A stretch of DNA of 64,000 bases from the NCBI GenBank assembly GCA_902775135.1, contig CACYKY010000022.1, forward strand, positions 20,452 to 84,451. Reading direction: 5' to 3'. Numbering within the stretch: position 1 is the stretch's first letter; every line of letters starts with the position of its first letter. The position numbers were made by a program, and so were the translations under genes. Of this stretch, positions 16,305 to 24,229 are shown in pieces. The DNA comes from an uncultured Bacteroidota bacterium. Its GTDB lineage: Bacteria; Bacteroidota; Bacteroidia; Bacteroidales; P3. The notes beneath the pieces are model-generated. The model was not told where the DNA came from. It ran no database searches and was given only the letters and a program-made list of their open reading frames with translations.

Positions 16305-17380
16305 TGGCCCACGAAGTCCGCGATTTCCTCTTCCGTCGTTTCCGTGCCATGGAGACACGGGTGCACGAGTTGAACTACCTGTTCTGGGAGTGCACCACGC
16401 GTTGCAACCTGCACTGCCGCCACTGCGGCAGCGACTGCAAGGACTGCAGTGGCGAGAAAGATATGCCTTTCGACGATTTCCTACGTGCCTTCGACACCAT
16501 CCCCGAGGCCGAGCGGGCGCCGCACTTCACGGTGGTGATTACCGGCGGCGAGCCGACCCTGCGGCCCGACCTGCCCGAGATTGGCAGGACCCTAAGAAAA
16601 CGCGGCGTGGGATGGGGAATGGTCAGCAACGGTTGGCTCTACGACGAGGAGATGCACCGGCGGCTGATGGCAGCAGGCATGGGCTCGTTGACCATCAGTC
16701 TCGACGGCATGCGGGATGACCACGATTGGATGCGCGGACGGGCAGGCAGCTATGAGCGTGCCCTGAATGCCATAGCCCTTGCGGCACGGCAGCCGCGGCT
16801 CAACTTCGATGTGGTTACCTGCGTCAACCAACGCAACCTGCCCCACCTGCAGGAGATACACGACACACTGGCGTCGCTGGGCGTTGGGCAGTGGCGCATT
16901 TTCACTATAATACCAATCGGGCGTGCACTAAATGAGCCTGAGTTGCACCTCGGCAACGAGCAGTTCGTCAGCTTGATGGACTTCATCGCCGACAAGCGCA
17001 AGACGCGTCCGACGCCGATGAACGTCACCTTCAGCTGCGAAGGCTATCTTGGCCACTACGAGTGCAAGGTGCGGCAGACGCCCTATTTCTGTCATGCAGG
17101 TATCAATATCGCCTCTGTGCTCATCGACGGCACCATCTGTGCCTGTCCCAACATCGACCGCAAGCGTTTCGCCCAGGGCAACATCTACAGCGACAGCCTG
17201 TGGGAGGTGTGGCAGACGCGCTTCGAGCCTTTCCGCAACCGCGAGTGGGCACGGCAGGGGATGTGCAAAGACTGCAGGGCGTTCAAGAACTGTCTTGGAA
17301 ACGGCATGCACAACTGGCACGGCAACGGTACGTCACCTATCAACTGCCACTATAATAAATTGAAAAGTGAAAGAAAATGA
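16304..17380 (+). CDS. Radical SAM/SPASM enzyme of the rSAM/lipoprotein system
   Basis: The 358-residue protein has the CX3CX2C cluster motif at Cys34, Cys38 and Cys41, which binds the 4Fe-4S cluster that splits S-adenosylmethionine. GGEPTLRPD follows as the SAM-contact segment. The C-terminus is cysteine-rich (FCHAG, ICACPN, CKDCRAFKNC), matching a SPASM domain with auxiliary clusters, as in peptide-modifying maturases. Its translation start overlaps the stop of the partner lipoprotein. It probably modifies that lipoprotein; the chemistry is not known. Confidence 0.88.
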   Translation: MAHEVRDFLFRRFRAMETRVHELNYLFWECTTRCNLHCRHCGSDCKDCSGEKDMPFDDFLRAFDTIPEAERAPHFTVVITGGEPTLRPDLPEIGRTLRKRGVGWGMVSNGWLYDEEMHRRLMAAGMGSLTISLDGMRDDHDWMRGRAGSYERALNAIALAARQPRLNFDVVTCVNQRNLPHLQEIHDTLASLGVGQWRIFTIIPIGRALNEPELHLGNEQFVSLMDFIADKRKTRPTPMNVTFSCEGYLGHYECKVRQTPYFCHAGINIASVLIDGTICACPNIDRKRFAQGNIYSDSLWEVWQTRFEPFRNREWARQGMCKDCRAFKNCLGNGMHNWHGNGTSPINCHYNKLKSERK

Positions 17381-17409
17381 AATAATGTGGTCAGTTTGGA
17401 AAAAGTGTG

Positions 17410-17419
17410 TATCTTTGCA
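17410..17419 (+). promoter_or_regulatory. -7 promoter box that fixes the start of the next gene
   Basis: TATCTTTGCA ends three bases before the GTG at 17422. Transcripts would start at or just after that codon, so an upstream start at 17407 (inside the box) is excluded. The message would be nearly leaderless. Confidence 0.65.
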
Positions 17420-17421
17420 GC

Positions 17422-18351
17422 GTGAAAAAGCAAGTGCTTATATTCAATCTTCGACGTGTTGCGTACTGGACCAGCGTTGTGTTGCTGGGGCTGGCGGCGG
17501 TGGTGTGGATTGGCCTGCTGGTGATGGCCCTGGCGTCGGGATGGGTGCGGACGGTGCCGTGGCTGGCTGCGGTGTACCGCTACAGTTATGTGCTTATGGG
17601 GGTGTCGCTACTGATGGCGGTGGCGGGACTCTTGGGTCTGACGGCGCTGAATCCCGACAGCAGTTTCGAACCTGTGCGCTTTGCCCCCGGCAAACCCGTG
17701 CGGCCCGCCCCCGAGCGAGTGGCGCGGCTCGTGGAATGGCTCGGCCCTCGGCGCAGACCTTGCATCATCTACGGGCGAGACCGTGAGCTCTCCGTCACGC
17801 TGGGCTGCAGCAAGGAGGGCGGCACGCCGGACCTGCCCGCCGGGCGACAATACCCGTCCCATGACGATGGCTCCCCGATGGAACTCCTCTTCCAGCTCCG
17901 TTGCGGCGACCTGGCGCCGCTCGACCCCGACGGGCACTATCCGCACAGCGGCATGCTTTATTTCTTCGACGGAGGTCTGGTCCTCTTCAGCGAACGGGAG
18001 GACAACCTCGTGTCCACCGACCCCCTCGGCGACGGTGAGAAGCGTTGGCGGGGCGAAGCCATGGAGTTCATGGCGGCAGACGACTATCCCGACTTCTTCC
18101 TTGCCCACCGGGCCGTGCCCGATGCCATCTGGGCCGACTACGCCGAGGCCCTACGGCAGCTGGACCACACAACGCGCTTCGGCCAGCTGGGTGGCTATCT
18201 GCATCCCGAAAGCGAGGAGTCCTTTGAACGCCTGACCGACCTCGACAGCCTCGAGATATTGCTCTCGGACAACGAAGAGTACGCCTACCTCATCAGCCCC
18301 GACGACCTGCGCCTCCGCTGCTTCTCCGCTGCTCGCCTCGTGTGGTCATAA
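17422..18351 (+). CDS. Membrane-anchored YwqG-like (DUF1963) protein
   Basis: The 309-residue protein has two hydrophobic segments at the N-terminus (about 14-38 and 50-72). A cytoplasmic-looking domain with YwqG/DUF1963 signatures follows: GGTPDLPAGRQYP, MELLFQLRCGDL, GMLYFFDGG and a closing QLGGYLHPE. DUF1963 proteins have no established enzymatic function. I use GTG 17422 because the longer ORF would start inside the promoter. The two transmembrane segments are an addition to the usual soluble family. Confidence 0.68.
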   Translation: MKKQVLIFNLRRVAYWTSVVLLGLAAVVWIGLLVMALASGWVRTVPWLAAVYRYSYVLMGVSLLMAVAGLLGLTALNPDSSFEPVRFAPGKPVRPAPERVARLVEWLGPRRRPCIIYGRDRELSVTLGCSKEGGTPDLPAGRQYPSHDDGSPMELLFQLRCGDLAPLDPDGHYPHSGMLYFFDGGLVLFSEREDNLVSTDPLGDGEKRWRGEAMEFMAADDYPDFFLAHRAVPDAIWADYAEALRQLDHTTRFGQLGGYLHPESEESFERLTDLDSLEILLSDNEEYAYLISPDDLRLRCFSAARLVWS

Positions 18352-18383
18352 AAACTATTTTTTGCCATATCAAAAAAAGTGCG

Positions 18384-18393
18384 TATCTTTGCA
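18384..18393 (+). promoter_or_regulatory. -7 promoter box for hicBA
   Basis: TATCTTTGCA follows an aaaaaaagtgcg word and precedes the ATG of the antitoxin gene by 23 bp. Confidence 0.75.
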
Positions 18394-18416
18394 GTCGGAT
18401 TTATTATATAAATAGC

Positions 18417-18641
18417 ATGTCTGAATACAACATTATCATAGAGAAAGATGCTGAGACGGGCTTGTTCTGTGGACAATGCGAACAGGTGCCTGAAGCCATA
18501 TCTCAGGGAGCAAGCGAGGAAGAATTGCTGGAAAATATCCGTGAGGCGATAGAACTTGTGTTGGAAGACCGGCAGGAAAGTGTTCGCCGCCAATATGCAG
18601 GACGCAAGTATTTCAGTCGTCGTATTGCAGTGAACGCATGA
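18417..18641 (+). CDS. hicB: HicB-family antitoxin
   Basis: The 74-residue protein has the partial RNase-H-like fold of HicB: YNIIIEKDAETGLFCGQC, then a conserved EAISQGASEEELLENIREAIEL-type helix (residues 30-50). It is the short form, with no obvious C-terminal DNA-binding domain. It neutralises the downstream HicA. The overlap with hicA is four bases (ATGA), and the operon has its own -7 box. Confidence 0.85.
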   Translation: MSEYNIIIEKDAETGLFCGQCEQVPEAISQGASEEELLENIREAIELVLEDRQESVRRQYAGRKYFSRRIAVNA

Positions 18642-18835
18642 AGAAAGAAAAATTCCTTCGCTTTCTGCGTGAAAACAACTGCTTGCCCACTGGACGACAG
18701 AAAGGCAGCCACGCCATGTTCCAGAACATTCAAAACGGGAAGAAGGCAGTTGTTCCGATGCACAACGATATAGCGGAGTTGACAGCACGTGCTATTTGCA
18801 AGCAACTTGACATACCGCCAGTGAAATTCAATTAA
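18638..18835 (+). CDS. hicA: HicA-family mRNA interferase toxin
   Basis: HicA is a double-stranded-RNA-binding-fold toxin that cleaves mRNA independently of codons. In 65 residues it shows the catalytic histidine in KGSHAMFQN, the strand AVVPMHNDI and a closing IPPVKFN. Order is antitoxin then toxin. It is followed 23 bp later by a DUF1015 gene. Confidence 0.88.
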   Translation: MKKEKFLRFLRENNCLPTGRQKGSHAMFQNIQNGKKAVVPMHNDIAELTARAICKQLDIPPVKFN

Positions 18836-18858
18836 TAATCAACAAACATAAAACAACA

Positions 18859-20124
18859 ATGAGTATCATAAAACCCTTTAAAGGATTCCGCCCCCCGGTG
18901 GATATCGTCGAGAAACTGGCTTCGCGTCCCTACGACGTGCTGAACTCCGAAGAAGCCCGCGTGGAATGCGAGGGCAACCCCTACAGCCTCCTGCACGTCA
19001 CCAAGGCTGAAATCGACCTCCCCAAAGGCACCGACGAGCACTCGCCCGAAGTGTACCTCCAGGTCGTCAAGAACTACAACCTGTTCAAGGACCTCGGCTG
19101 GCTGGTCAAGGATGAGGAGGAAAAACTCTACATCTACGCCCAGAGCATGAACCCCAAAGACAAGGACGCCAAGTGGCAGTACGGCATCGTGGCCTGCGCC
19201 TACAGCGAGGACTACGTCAACAAGGTCATCAAGAAACACGAGCTCACCCGCAAGGACAAGGAAGAGGACCGTATGAAACACGTCCGCATCACCAACGCCA
19301 ACGTCGAGCCCGTCTTCTTCGCCTATCCCGCCATCGCCCGCATCGACGAGATCGTGGCCGGCATCACCGCCAAGAAGCCCATCTATGACTTCATCGCCAA
19401 GGAAGACGGCTTCGGCCACCGCTTCTGGGTCATCGACGACAAGGCCACCATCGCCGAGCTCGTCGACATCTTCGACAAGCAGGTTCCCGCCATGTACATC
19501 GCCGACGGCCACCACCGCAGCGCCGCCGCCGCCCTCGTGGGACAGGAAAAGAAGGAGCAGAACCCCCACCACACCGGCAAGGAGGAGTACAACTACTTCA
19601 TGACCGTCATCTTCCCCGACAACCAGCTCAACGTCATCGACTACAACCGCGTGGTCAAGGACCTCAACGGCCTCAGCAAGGAGCAGTTCCTCGCCGCCGT
19701 TGGCGAGAGCTACGAGCTCACCGACATGGGCACCGACATCTACAAGCCCTCCAAGCTGCACGAGCACTCCATGTACCTCGACGGCCACTGGTACAAGATG
19801 ACCGCCAAGCCCGGCACCTACAACGACAACGACCCCATCGGCGTGCTCGACGTCACCATCCTCTCCAACCTCGTCCTTGACAAGGTGCTCGGCATCAAGG
19901 ATCTCCGCACTGACAAGCGCATCGACTTCGTCGGCGGTATCCGCGGCCTCGGCGAGCTCAAACGTCGCGTCGACAACGGCGAGATGAAGGTCGCCTTCGC
20001 CCTCTATCCCGTCAGCATGAAACAGATCATCGACATCGCCGACACCGGCAACATCATGCCCCCGAAGACCACCTGGTTCGAGCCCAAACTGCGCTCCGGC
20101 CTCGTGATCCACGAGCTCTGCTAA
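18859..20124 (+). CDS. DUF1015 family protein
   Basis: The 421-residue protein begins with the family signature IKPFKGFRPP, followed by SRPYDVLN and NPYSLLHVTK. The strongly conserved core YIADGHHRSAAA lies in the middle. DUF1015 proteins occur in many bacteria, often next to serine or phosphoserine genes, and have been discussed as kinase- or hydrolase-like, but no reaction is established. In Bacteroidota they often sit near serA/serC, which are not present here. A strong terminator follows at 20151. Confidence 0.92.
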   Translation: MSIIKPFKGFRPPVDIVEKLASRPYDVLNSEEARVECEGNPYSLLHVTKAEIDLPKGTDEHSPEVYLQVVKNYNLFKDLGWLVKDEEEKLYIYAQSMNPKDKDAKWQYGIVACAYSEDYVNKVIKKHELTRKDKEEDRMKHVRITNANVEPVFFAYPAIARIDEIVAGITAKKPIYDFIAKEDGFGHRFWVIDDKATIAELVDIFDKQVPAMYIADGHHRSAAAALVGQEKKEQNPHHTGKEEYNYFMTVIFPDNQLNVIDYNRVVKDLNGLSKEQFLAAVGESYELTDMGTDIYKPSKLHEHSMYLDGHWYKMTAKPGTYNDNDPIGVLDVTILSNLVLDKVLGIKDLRTDKRIDFVGGIRGLGELKRRVDNGEMKVAFALYPVSMKQIIDIADTGNIMPPKTTWFEPKLRSGLVIHELC

Positions 20125-20150
20125 GCCAATGGCAGCGATAGTATAACCCA

Positions 20151-20187
20151 AGCGGGTGCAACCGACAGGTTGCACCCGCTCTTTTTT
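20151..20187 (+). terminator. Rho-independent terminator after the DUF1015 gene
   Basis: A 13-bp perfect stem (20151-20163 with 20168-20180) and a 4-nt loop are followed by cttttttg. Confidence 0.92.
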
Positions 20188-20211
20188 GTCTCCCTCCCCA
20201 CACACACATTT

Positions 20212-20254
20212 GTAGAGACGCAGCGTGCTGCGTCTCCCTGGAGCCAGCTGCGTC
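20212..20254. repeat. Palindromic dispersed-type repeat (tagagacgcagc)
   Basis: A 10-bp perfect stem (20215-20224 with 20227-20236) is followed by ctggagccagctgcgtc. The block resembles widespread palindromic spacer repeats with a gagacgc arm. Its gtctccctggagccag word is nearly repeated at 693-709. It lies in the 150-bp gap before the convergent gene at 20276. Confidence 0.6.
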
Positions 20255-20275
20255 ACCCTGCCAGCATCAAAACGG

Positions 20276-20938
20276 CTATCCGAGAATTTTTTCCAGTTGT
20301 TTCTCCGAGGCATGGGGAAGGAGGGCGCGCAGGTGGTCGTGTATCTTCTGACGCGATTCTTCCGGCGTGCGGCTGCACAGGCATGCGTCGTGTCCCAAGA
20401 GCCGTTCAGGCGTATTCAGCAACGCCCAGCCCCAGCCGTAGCGGTTGCCGTGCTTGTCGGTGGGGTACACGAAGTCCTCGGTCACCACGCGGCAGGCCAT
20501 CTGCAGGCGTGTCACATAGCCGTCGAAGCGGCTGCGCATCTTGGGCCCGTCGAAACCGCAGGCCCTTCGTAGGTCGCGGGTTATCATGCTGCCGCCCACG
20601 CGCAGCACTTCCAGTATGGCGCCTTCTATGCTCTCCTCCTCGGGCTCCGGATACCTGGCGCGCCGGTAGTTGCAGAGGTCGGGCCACCACTCCATGGTGA
20701 CGAAGCCCGCCTTTCCGCCAAAGAACTTGCCGTAGGCATAGTGCCCCTCGGTGACCATCGGCCCCTTCCAGTCCCACAGCGGCCAGTCCCAGCCTCCATC
20801 CGGCAGGGCCACATAGCGGCACTCCGGGGCGACGAGCTCGTCGGCCGAGAATCCTTCTATGTTGCCGCCCAGCAGCGGCAGAAAGCCCATCTCGCCGATG
20901 GCCTCCATGAGTTCGGGACAGTTGTGTACTTGTTTCAT
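20276..20938 (-). CDS. Putative winged-helix (AlkZ-related) protein
   Basis: The 220-residue protein resembles bacterial AlkZ/YcaQ-related hypotheticals. It has a tryptophan-rich N-terminal half (ALPDGGWDWPLWDWKGPMV) and a winged-helix-like C-terminal half (GGSMITRDLRRACGFDG, then SRFDGYVTRLQMACRVV and YGWGWALLNTPE). AlkZ proteins are DNA glycosylases, but the catalytic Q-x-Q/D motif of true AlkZ is not recognised here, so function is open. It overlaps the upstream lipoprotein gene by four bases, giving a two-gene operon. Confidence 0.5.
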   Translation of the reverse strand: MKQVHNCPELMEAIGEMGFLPLLGGNIEGFSADELVAPECRYVALPDGGWDWPLWDWKGPMVTEGHYAYGKFFGGKAGFVTMEWWPDLCNYRRARYPEPEEESIEGAILEVLRVGGSMITRDLRRACGFDGPKMRSRFDGYVTRLQMACRVVTEDFVYPTDKHGNRYGWGWALLNTPERLLGHDACLCSRTPEESRQKIHDHLRALLPHASEKQLEKILG

Positions 20939-21789
20939 TGGTTGTAACTTTCGGGACCGAAAATCTCTTTGCCGTAGGGGGTCAGCTGCAGGTGCTTCGA
21001 TAGCCAGTATATGGGCATGTCGACGAAGAGCATGCCACAGGCGTAGGGCTGGGCGCTGTAGGGGTTGAAGTGGGCGGTGACGACGGAGCGCGTGCTGTCG
21101 ATGGTGAAGCCGTCAGGATGCGGCAGGCGTTGCTTGTATTCGTCAAAGAGGCATTCGGTGGTGTTGCCGTTGTCGCGGTTCACCACGAGGTCCTCCAGGG
21201 CGCGTATCATCACCTCGCCGATGCCGGCGGTGTCCATCAGGTCCTCGAGGTGGACCACACGTCCGCTTTTGCGGTCAACGATGAGGCTGTTGTAGCCATA
21301 GTAGCCGTGGGCGGCGAAGGCCACCATGCCCTCATAATTTGTGTGGAAGAGCAGCAGGTCGCCGTTCTGCTCAACGCCGCCGCTGATTTTCTTGTAGTTG
21401 CAGGGTTGTGTGGTGATGGAGTCTATCTTGCGTCGTCTCGCTATTTCATTGTCTTCCATCTGGCTCTGTCTCAGAAAGCGTTGCGCCGCTTCCTCGAGGG
21501 TGGTCGACGTGCTGTCGCCGAAGGCAAGGACTATCAGCTGTCCTCGCGTCTCAGGGCTGAAGGCACCGAGGTCGGGCCATTTCAGCTCGAAGGTGTTCTC
21601 CTCCTGCAGGAGGTTGTCCTCCATGAAGGGTATGGGTTCCTTGAGGGTTAGTTCCTGGCAGAGGGTGCCCCGGTAGTCTGTGATTTTGATTTCCTGCTGG
21701 TTGGCGGCGTCTCTCTCTTCTGGTGTTTGTCGACAGGCACCCATCAGCAGGGCTGCGGCGGCCAGCGCAAGGCAAAGTGTCTTATTCAT
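20935..21789 (-). CDS. DUF3298-like lipoprotein
   Basis: The 284-residue protein starts MNKTLCLALAAAALLMGAC, with Cys19 as the lipid site. The longer frame upstream has no signal-peptide start, so ATG 21789 is chosen. The C-terminal third (FNPYSAQPYACGMLFVDMPI) resembles the DUF3298/RsiV-like ending, a P-Y-x2-x-P-Y-x3-G pattern. The middle holds an HGYYGYNSLIVDRKSG segment typical of the same group. It is probably a periplasmic-face lipoprotein of unknown function, in an operon with the AlkZ-related gene. Confidence 0.68.
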   Translation of the reverse strand: MNKTLCLALAAAALLMGACRQTPEERDAANQQEIKITDYRGTLCQELTLKEPIPFMEDNLLQEENTFELKWPDLGAFSPETRGQLIVLAFGDSTSTTLEEAAQRFLRQSQMEDNEIARRRKIDSITTQPCNYKKISGGVEQNGDLLLFHTNYEGMVAFAAHGYYGYNSLIVDRKSGRVVHLEDLMDTAGIGEVMIRALEDLVVNRDNGNTTECLFDEYKQRLPHPDGFTIDSTRSVVTAHFNPYSAQPYACGMLFVDMPIYWLSKHLQLTPYGKEIFGPESYNQ

Positions 21790-21827
21790 AGTGGGTTCGA
21801 TTTGGTAGGGTCTGTTCTTATTTTTTG

Positions 21828-21835
21828 CAAAAGTA
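21828..21835 (-). promoter_or_regulatory. -7 promoter box for the DUF3298-like operon
   Basis: TACTTTTG on the minus strand, 38 bp before the ATG at 21789, fits TAnnTTTG. Confidence 0.6.
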
Positions 21836-21867
21836 CGATTTTTTTCTGTCATTTAAAGAAAAAGTTG

Positions 21868-21875
21868 TATTTTTG
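21868..21875 (+). promoter_or_regulatory. -7 promoter box for the MscS gene
   Basis: TATTTTTG followed by ca, 37 bp before the ATG at 21913. It is divergent from the box at 21828-21835. Confidence 0.62.
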
Positions 21876-21912
21876 CACCTCGTTTTAAATATAAAATAAT
21901 ACTTTAAATAAT

Positions 21913-22995
21913 ATGCTACTTCTAGACGACAACACTCCCGCACTCATCGCCGCTGCGGCCCAGTCCAATCCCACCGAAGCGGTGGTCCCCGAGCCCGTAA
22001 AGGCTTTCGACAGCACCGTCTCCACCGTCAAGGACAGCCTCTCCAACCTCAATCTCTCCGATGTCAAGGACATCGTCACCGGCGAGAACACCATCATCCG
22101 CGACGGTCTCTCGGCCCTCACCAAACTCACCGTCGAGTTCGTCCCCAAACTCCTCGTGGCCATCCTCATCCTCTGGGTGGGTATGAAATTGGCCAAGATG
22201 CTGAAGAAACTCATTGTGAAGGCTCTCGACAAGCGTGGCGCCGAAGGGTCGCTCAAGTCTTTCCTCGGTTCGCTGGTCGACGTGCTGCTGAAGGCCATGA
22301 TTGTCATCATGGCCATGGATGTCATCGGCATCAAGGCCACCTCCTTCATCGCCCTCCTCGGTGCCATGGGGCTGGCGGTGGGTATGGCCCTCCAGGGCAC
22401 CCTCCAGAACTTCGCCGGCGGCGTGATCATCCTCCTCATGAAGCCTTTCAAGGTCGACGACTACATCGAGTGCGGCTCCTACAAGGGCTACATCAAGGAA
22501 ATACGTATCTTCCACACCATCATGCGCCCCTTCAACGGCCGCACCGTCATTATCCCCAACAGCGAGCTGGCCACCAAGAGCCTCATCAACCACACCAAGG
22601 AGCCTGTCATCCGCCTCGATGTCATCGCCTCTGTGGCCTATGGCACCGACCTCGCCAAAGCCAAGCAGGTGCTGTGGGATGTGGTCCGCTCCGAGAAGCT
22701 TATCAAGTGGGACCCCAAGCCCCCCACCATCGCCGTCAGCGAGCTCAACAACAGCTCCGTCGACATCACCCTCTGGCTTTGGGTCAGCGTGGAGGACTAT
22801 TGGGAAGTGTGGAAACACATCCGCGAGGATATCTACATCGCCTTCAACGAGGCCGACATCGATATCCCGTTCCCGCAGGTCTCCGTCCACCAGATGGACA
22901 AGTCACCCAAGGTCCACATGGCTCCCCGCCAGGAGCCCGACATCGACAAACTCCGTCCCCACTTCGCCAACGAGGCTATCGGCGAGGGCGAGTGA
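21913..22995 (+). CDS. Small-conductance mechanosensitive channel (MscS family)
   Basis: The 360-residue protein has an N-terminal amphipathic region of about 65 residues and three membrane segments (about 73-95, 120-140, 145-170). The pore helix is seen as GLAVGMALQGTLQNFAGG, followed by the beta-domain signature FKVDDYIECGSYKGYIKEI. The NGRTVIIPNSELATKSLINHT segment of MscS (residues 209-229) is also present. It opens under membrane tension to release solutes during osmotic downshock. The N-terminal soluble stretch is longer than in E. coli MscS. Confidence 0.93.
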   Translation: MLLLDDNTPALIAAAAQSNPTEAVVPEPVKAFDSTVSTVKDSLSNLNLSDVKDIVTGENTIIRDGLSALTKLTVEFVPKLLVAILILWVGMKLAKMLKKLIVKALDKRGAEGSLKSFLGSLVDVLLKAMIVIMAMDVIGIKATSFIALLGAMGLAVGMALQGTLQNFAGGVIILLMKPFKVDDYIECGSYKGYIKEIRIFHTIMRPFNGRTVIIPNSELATKSLINHTKEPVIRLDVIASVAYGTDLAKAKQVLWDVVRSEKLIKWDPKPPTIAVSELNNSSVDITLWLWVSVEDYWEVWKHIREDIYIAFNEADIDIPFPQVSVHQMDKSPKVHMAPRQEPDIDKLRPHFANEAIGEGE

Positions 22996-23027
22996 GATAA
23001 TGTGAAACGGTAATCAAAAAACGGAAA

Positions 23028-24197
23028 ATGAAATTTCAGTGTTGCCTCCTTAAGGTCCTGGGTCTCTCCCTTCTTCTCTTCGCTTCTTCCTTGTCTTCCC
23101 ATGCCCAAAGCCCGTTGAGCGACAGCGCCTGCGCCGCCTATGTGCTCACCTGTGGCCCCGGCGACGATTTCTACACCACCTTCGGCCACTCCGCCATTCG
23201 CATCTGCGATTCCGCGCGCGGTATCGACCTGGTCTACAACTACGGCACCTTCGATTTCAACACTCCCCATTTCTACTGGAAGTTCATGCGCGGTCAGCTC
23301 GACTATCAGCTTGGCCGCACCTCCTTCAGCCATTTCATGGCCGAGTATGAGGCCGAGGGGCGCTCCGTGTCGCAGCAACGGCTCTATCTCGACGCCCGCC
23401 AGACAGCCAACCTCTACATCCTCCTGGAACAGAACTATCTGCCTGAATACCGGCACTACCGCTACGATTTCTTCCGCGACAACTGCGCCACGCGCGTGCG
23501 CGACATGGTGGCGCTGGCCGCCGGCAAGCGCGACACTGTCCTCGGGCCCGACTGGCAGGCCGAGCCCCGCAGCTATCGTCGTCTGGTGGACGACAACCTC
23601 GAGGGCACTCTCCAGTGGTGGCGCCTCGGCATCGACATGCTCTTCGGCCTCCCTGCCGACCACCGCGCTTCCGACATGGAGCGCATGTTCCTCCCCCAGC
23701 AGATGCACGACATCTATGCCGCTACCCTTTGGCGCGGCGTCTGCGGCAATGCCTATATCGCAGCCCCCTCCGAGGAGTTGCTCCCCGAGTCCCGCCAGCC
23801 CCTCAGCGCCAGCTTTCCGCCTGTGGTGGCTTTTGCATTGCTGTTTGTGCTGGTGGTGATTATGTCATGGAAACAGTGGTGGCGTCCTTGGATGGACCGC
23901 GTGCTGATGGTTTTGGCCGGATTGGTGGGCTTGTTCCTCGTCTTCATGTGGGTGGGTACTGACCACTACTGCACCCAGTGGAATCTCAACATCCTCTGGG
24001 CCAATCCCCTTCTCCTGCTCATCGCCATTCGCCTCCATCGCAGTCCTCGCTGGTCACTATGGCTCACGCTGGGGTGCTTCGCCGTAGCGGCGGTTTGGGT
24101 CCTCTGGTGTGGCCTTTCGCCTGCCATACTGCTCCTCATCCTCACCCTCGCTTTCCGCATCCTCTCCCTTCTCCGCCAAAAACAACCCCTTCCGTAG
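23028..24197 (+). CDS. DUF4105 protein with membrane tail
   Basis: The 389-residue protein has a signal peptide (to about residue 26). A DUF4105 domain follows: VLTCGPGDDFYTTFGHSAIR, then DLVYNYGTFDFNTPHFYWKF and YDFFRDNCATRVRD. The GHS and NC residues are the expected catalytic pair of a papain-like (NlpC/P60-related) fold. The last 120 residues hold about four hydrophobic segments. It probably acts on a periplasmic or envelope substrate that is not known. It directly follows the MscS gene on the same strand. Confidence 0.85.
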   Translation: MKFQCCLLKVLGLSLLLFASSLSSHAQSPLSDSACAAYVLTCGPGDDFYTTFGHSAIRICDSARGIDLVYNYGTFDFNTPHFYWKFMRGQLDYQLGRTSFSHFMAEYEAEGRSVSQQRLYLDARQTANLYILLEQNYLPEYRHYRYDFFRDNCATRVRDMVALAAGKRDTVLGPDWQAEPRSYRRLVDDNLEGTLQWWRLGIDMLFGLPADHRASDMERMFLPQQMHDIYAATLWRGVCGNAYIAAPSEELLPESRQPLSASFPPVVAFALLFVLVVIMSWKQWWRPWMDRVLMVLAGLVGLFLVFMWVGTDHYCTQWNLNILWANPLLLLIAIRLHRSPRWSLWLTLGCFAVAAVWVLWCGLSPAILLLILTLAFRILSLLRQKQPLP

Positions 24198-24229
24198 AGT
24201 CGCAGCATTCACTATTCACCAATCACCAT

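Noticed and set aside
17407..17421. Upstream start (MYLCSV) for the YwqG-like gene
   Set aside because: These codons are the -7 promoter box itself.
17818..18706. LPAGRQ and LPTGRQ in two neighbouring proteins as an inserted repeat
   Set aside because: Both fit the natural motifs of their families (YwqG GG-P-LP-G and HicA KGSH context), so shared insertion is not supported.
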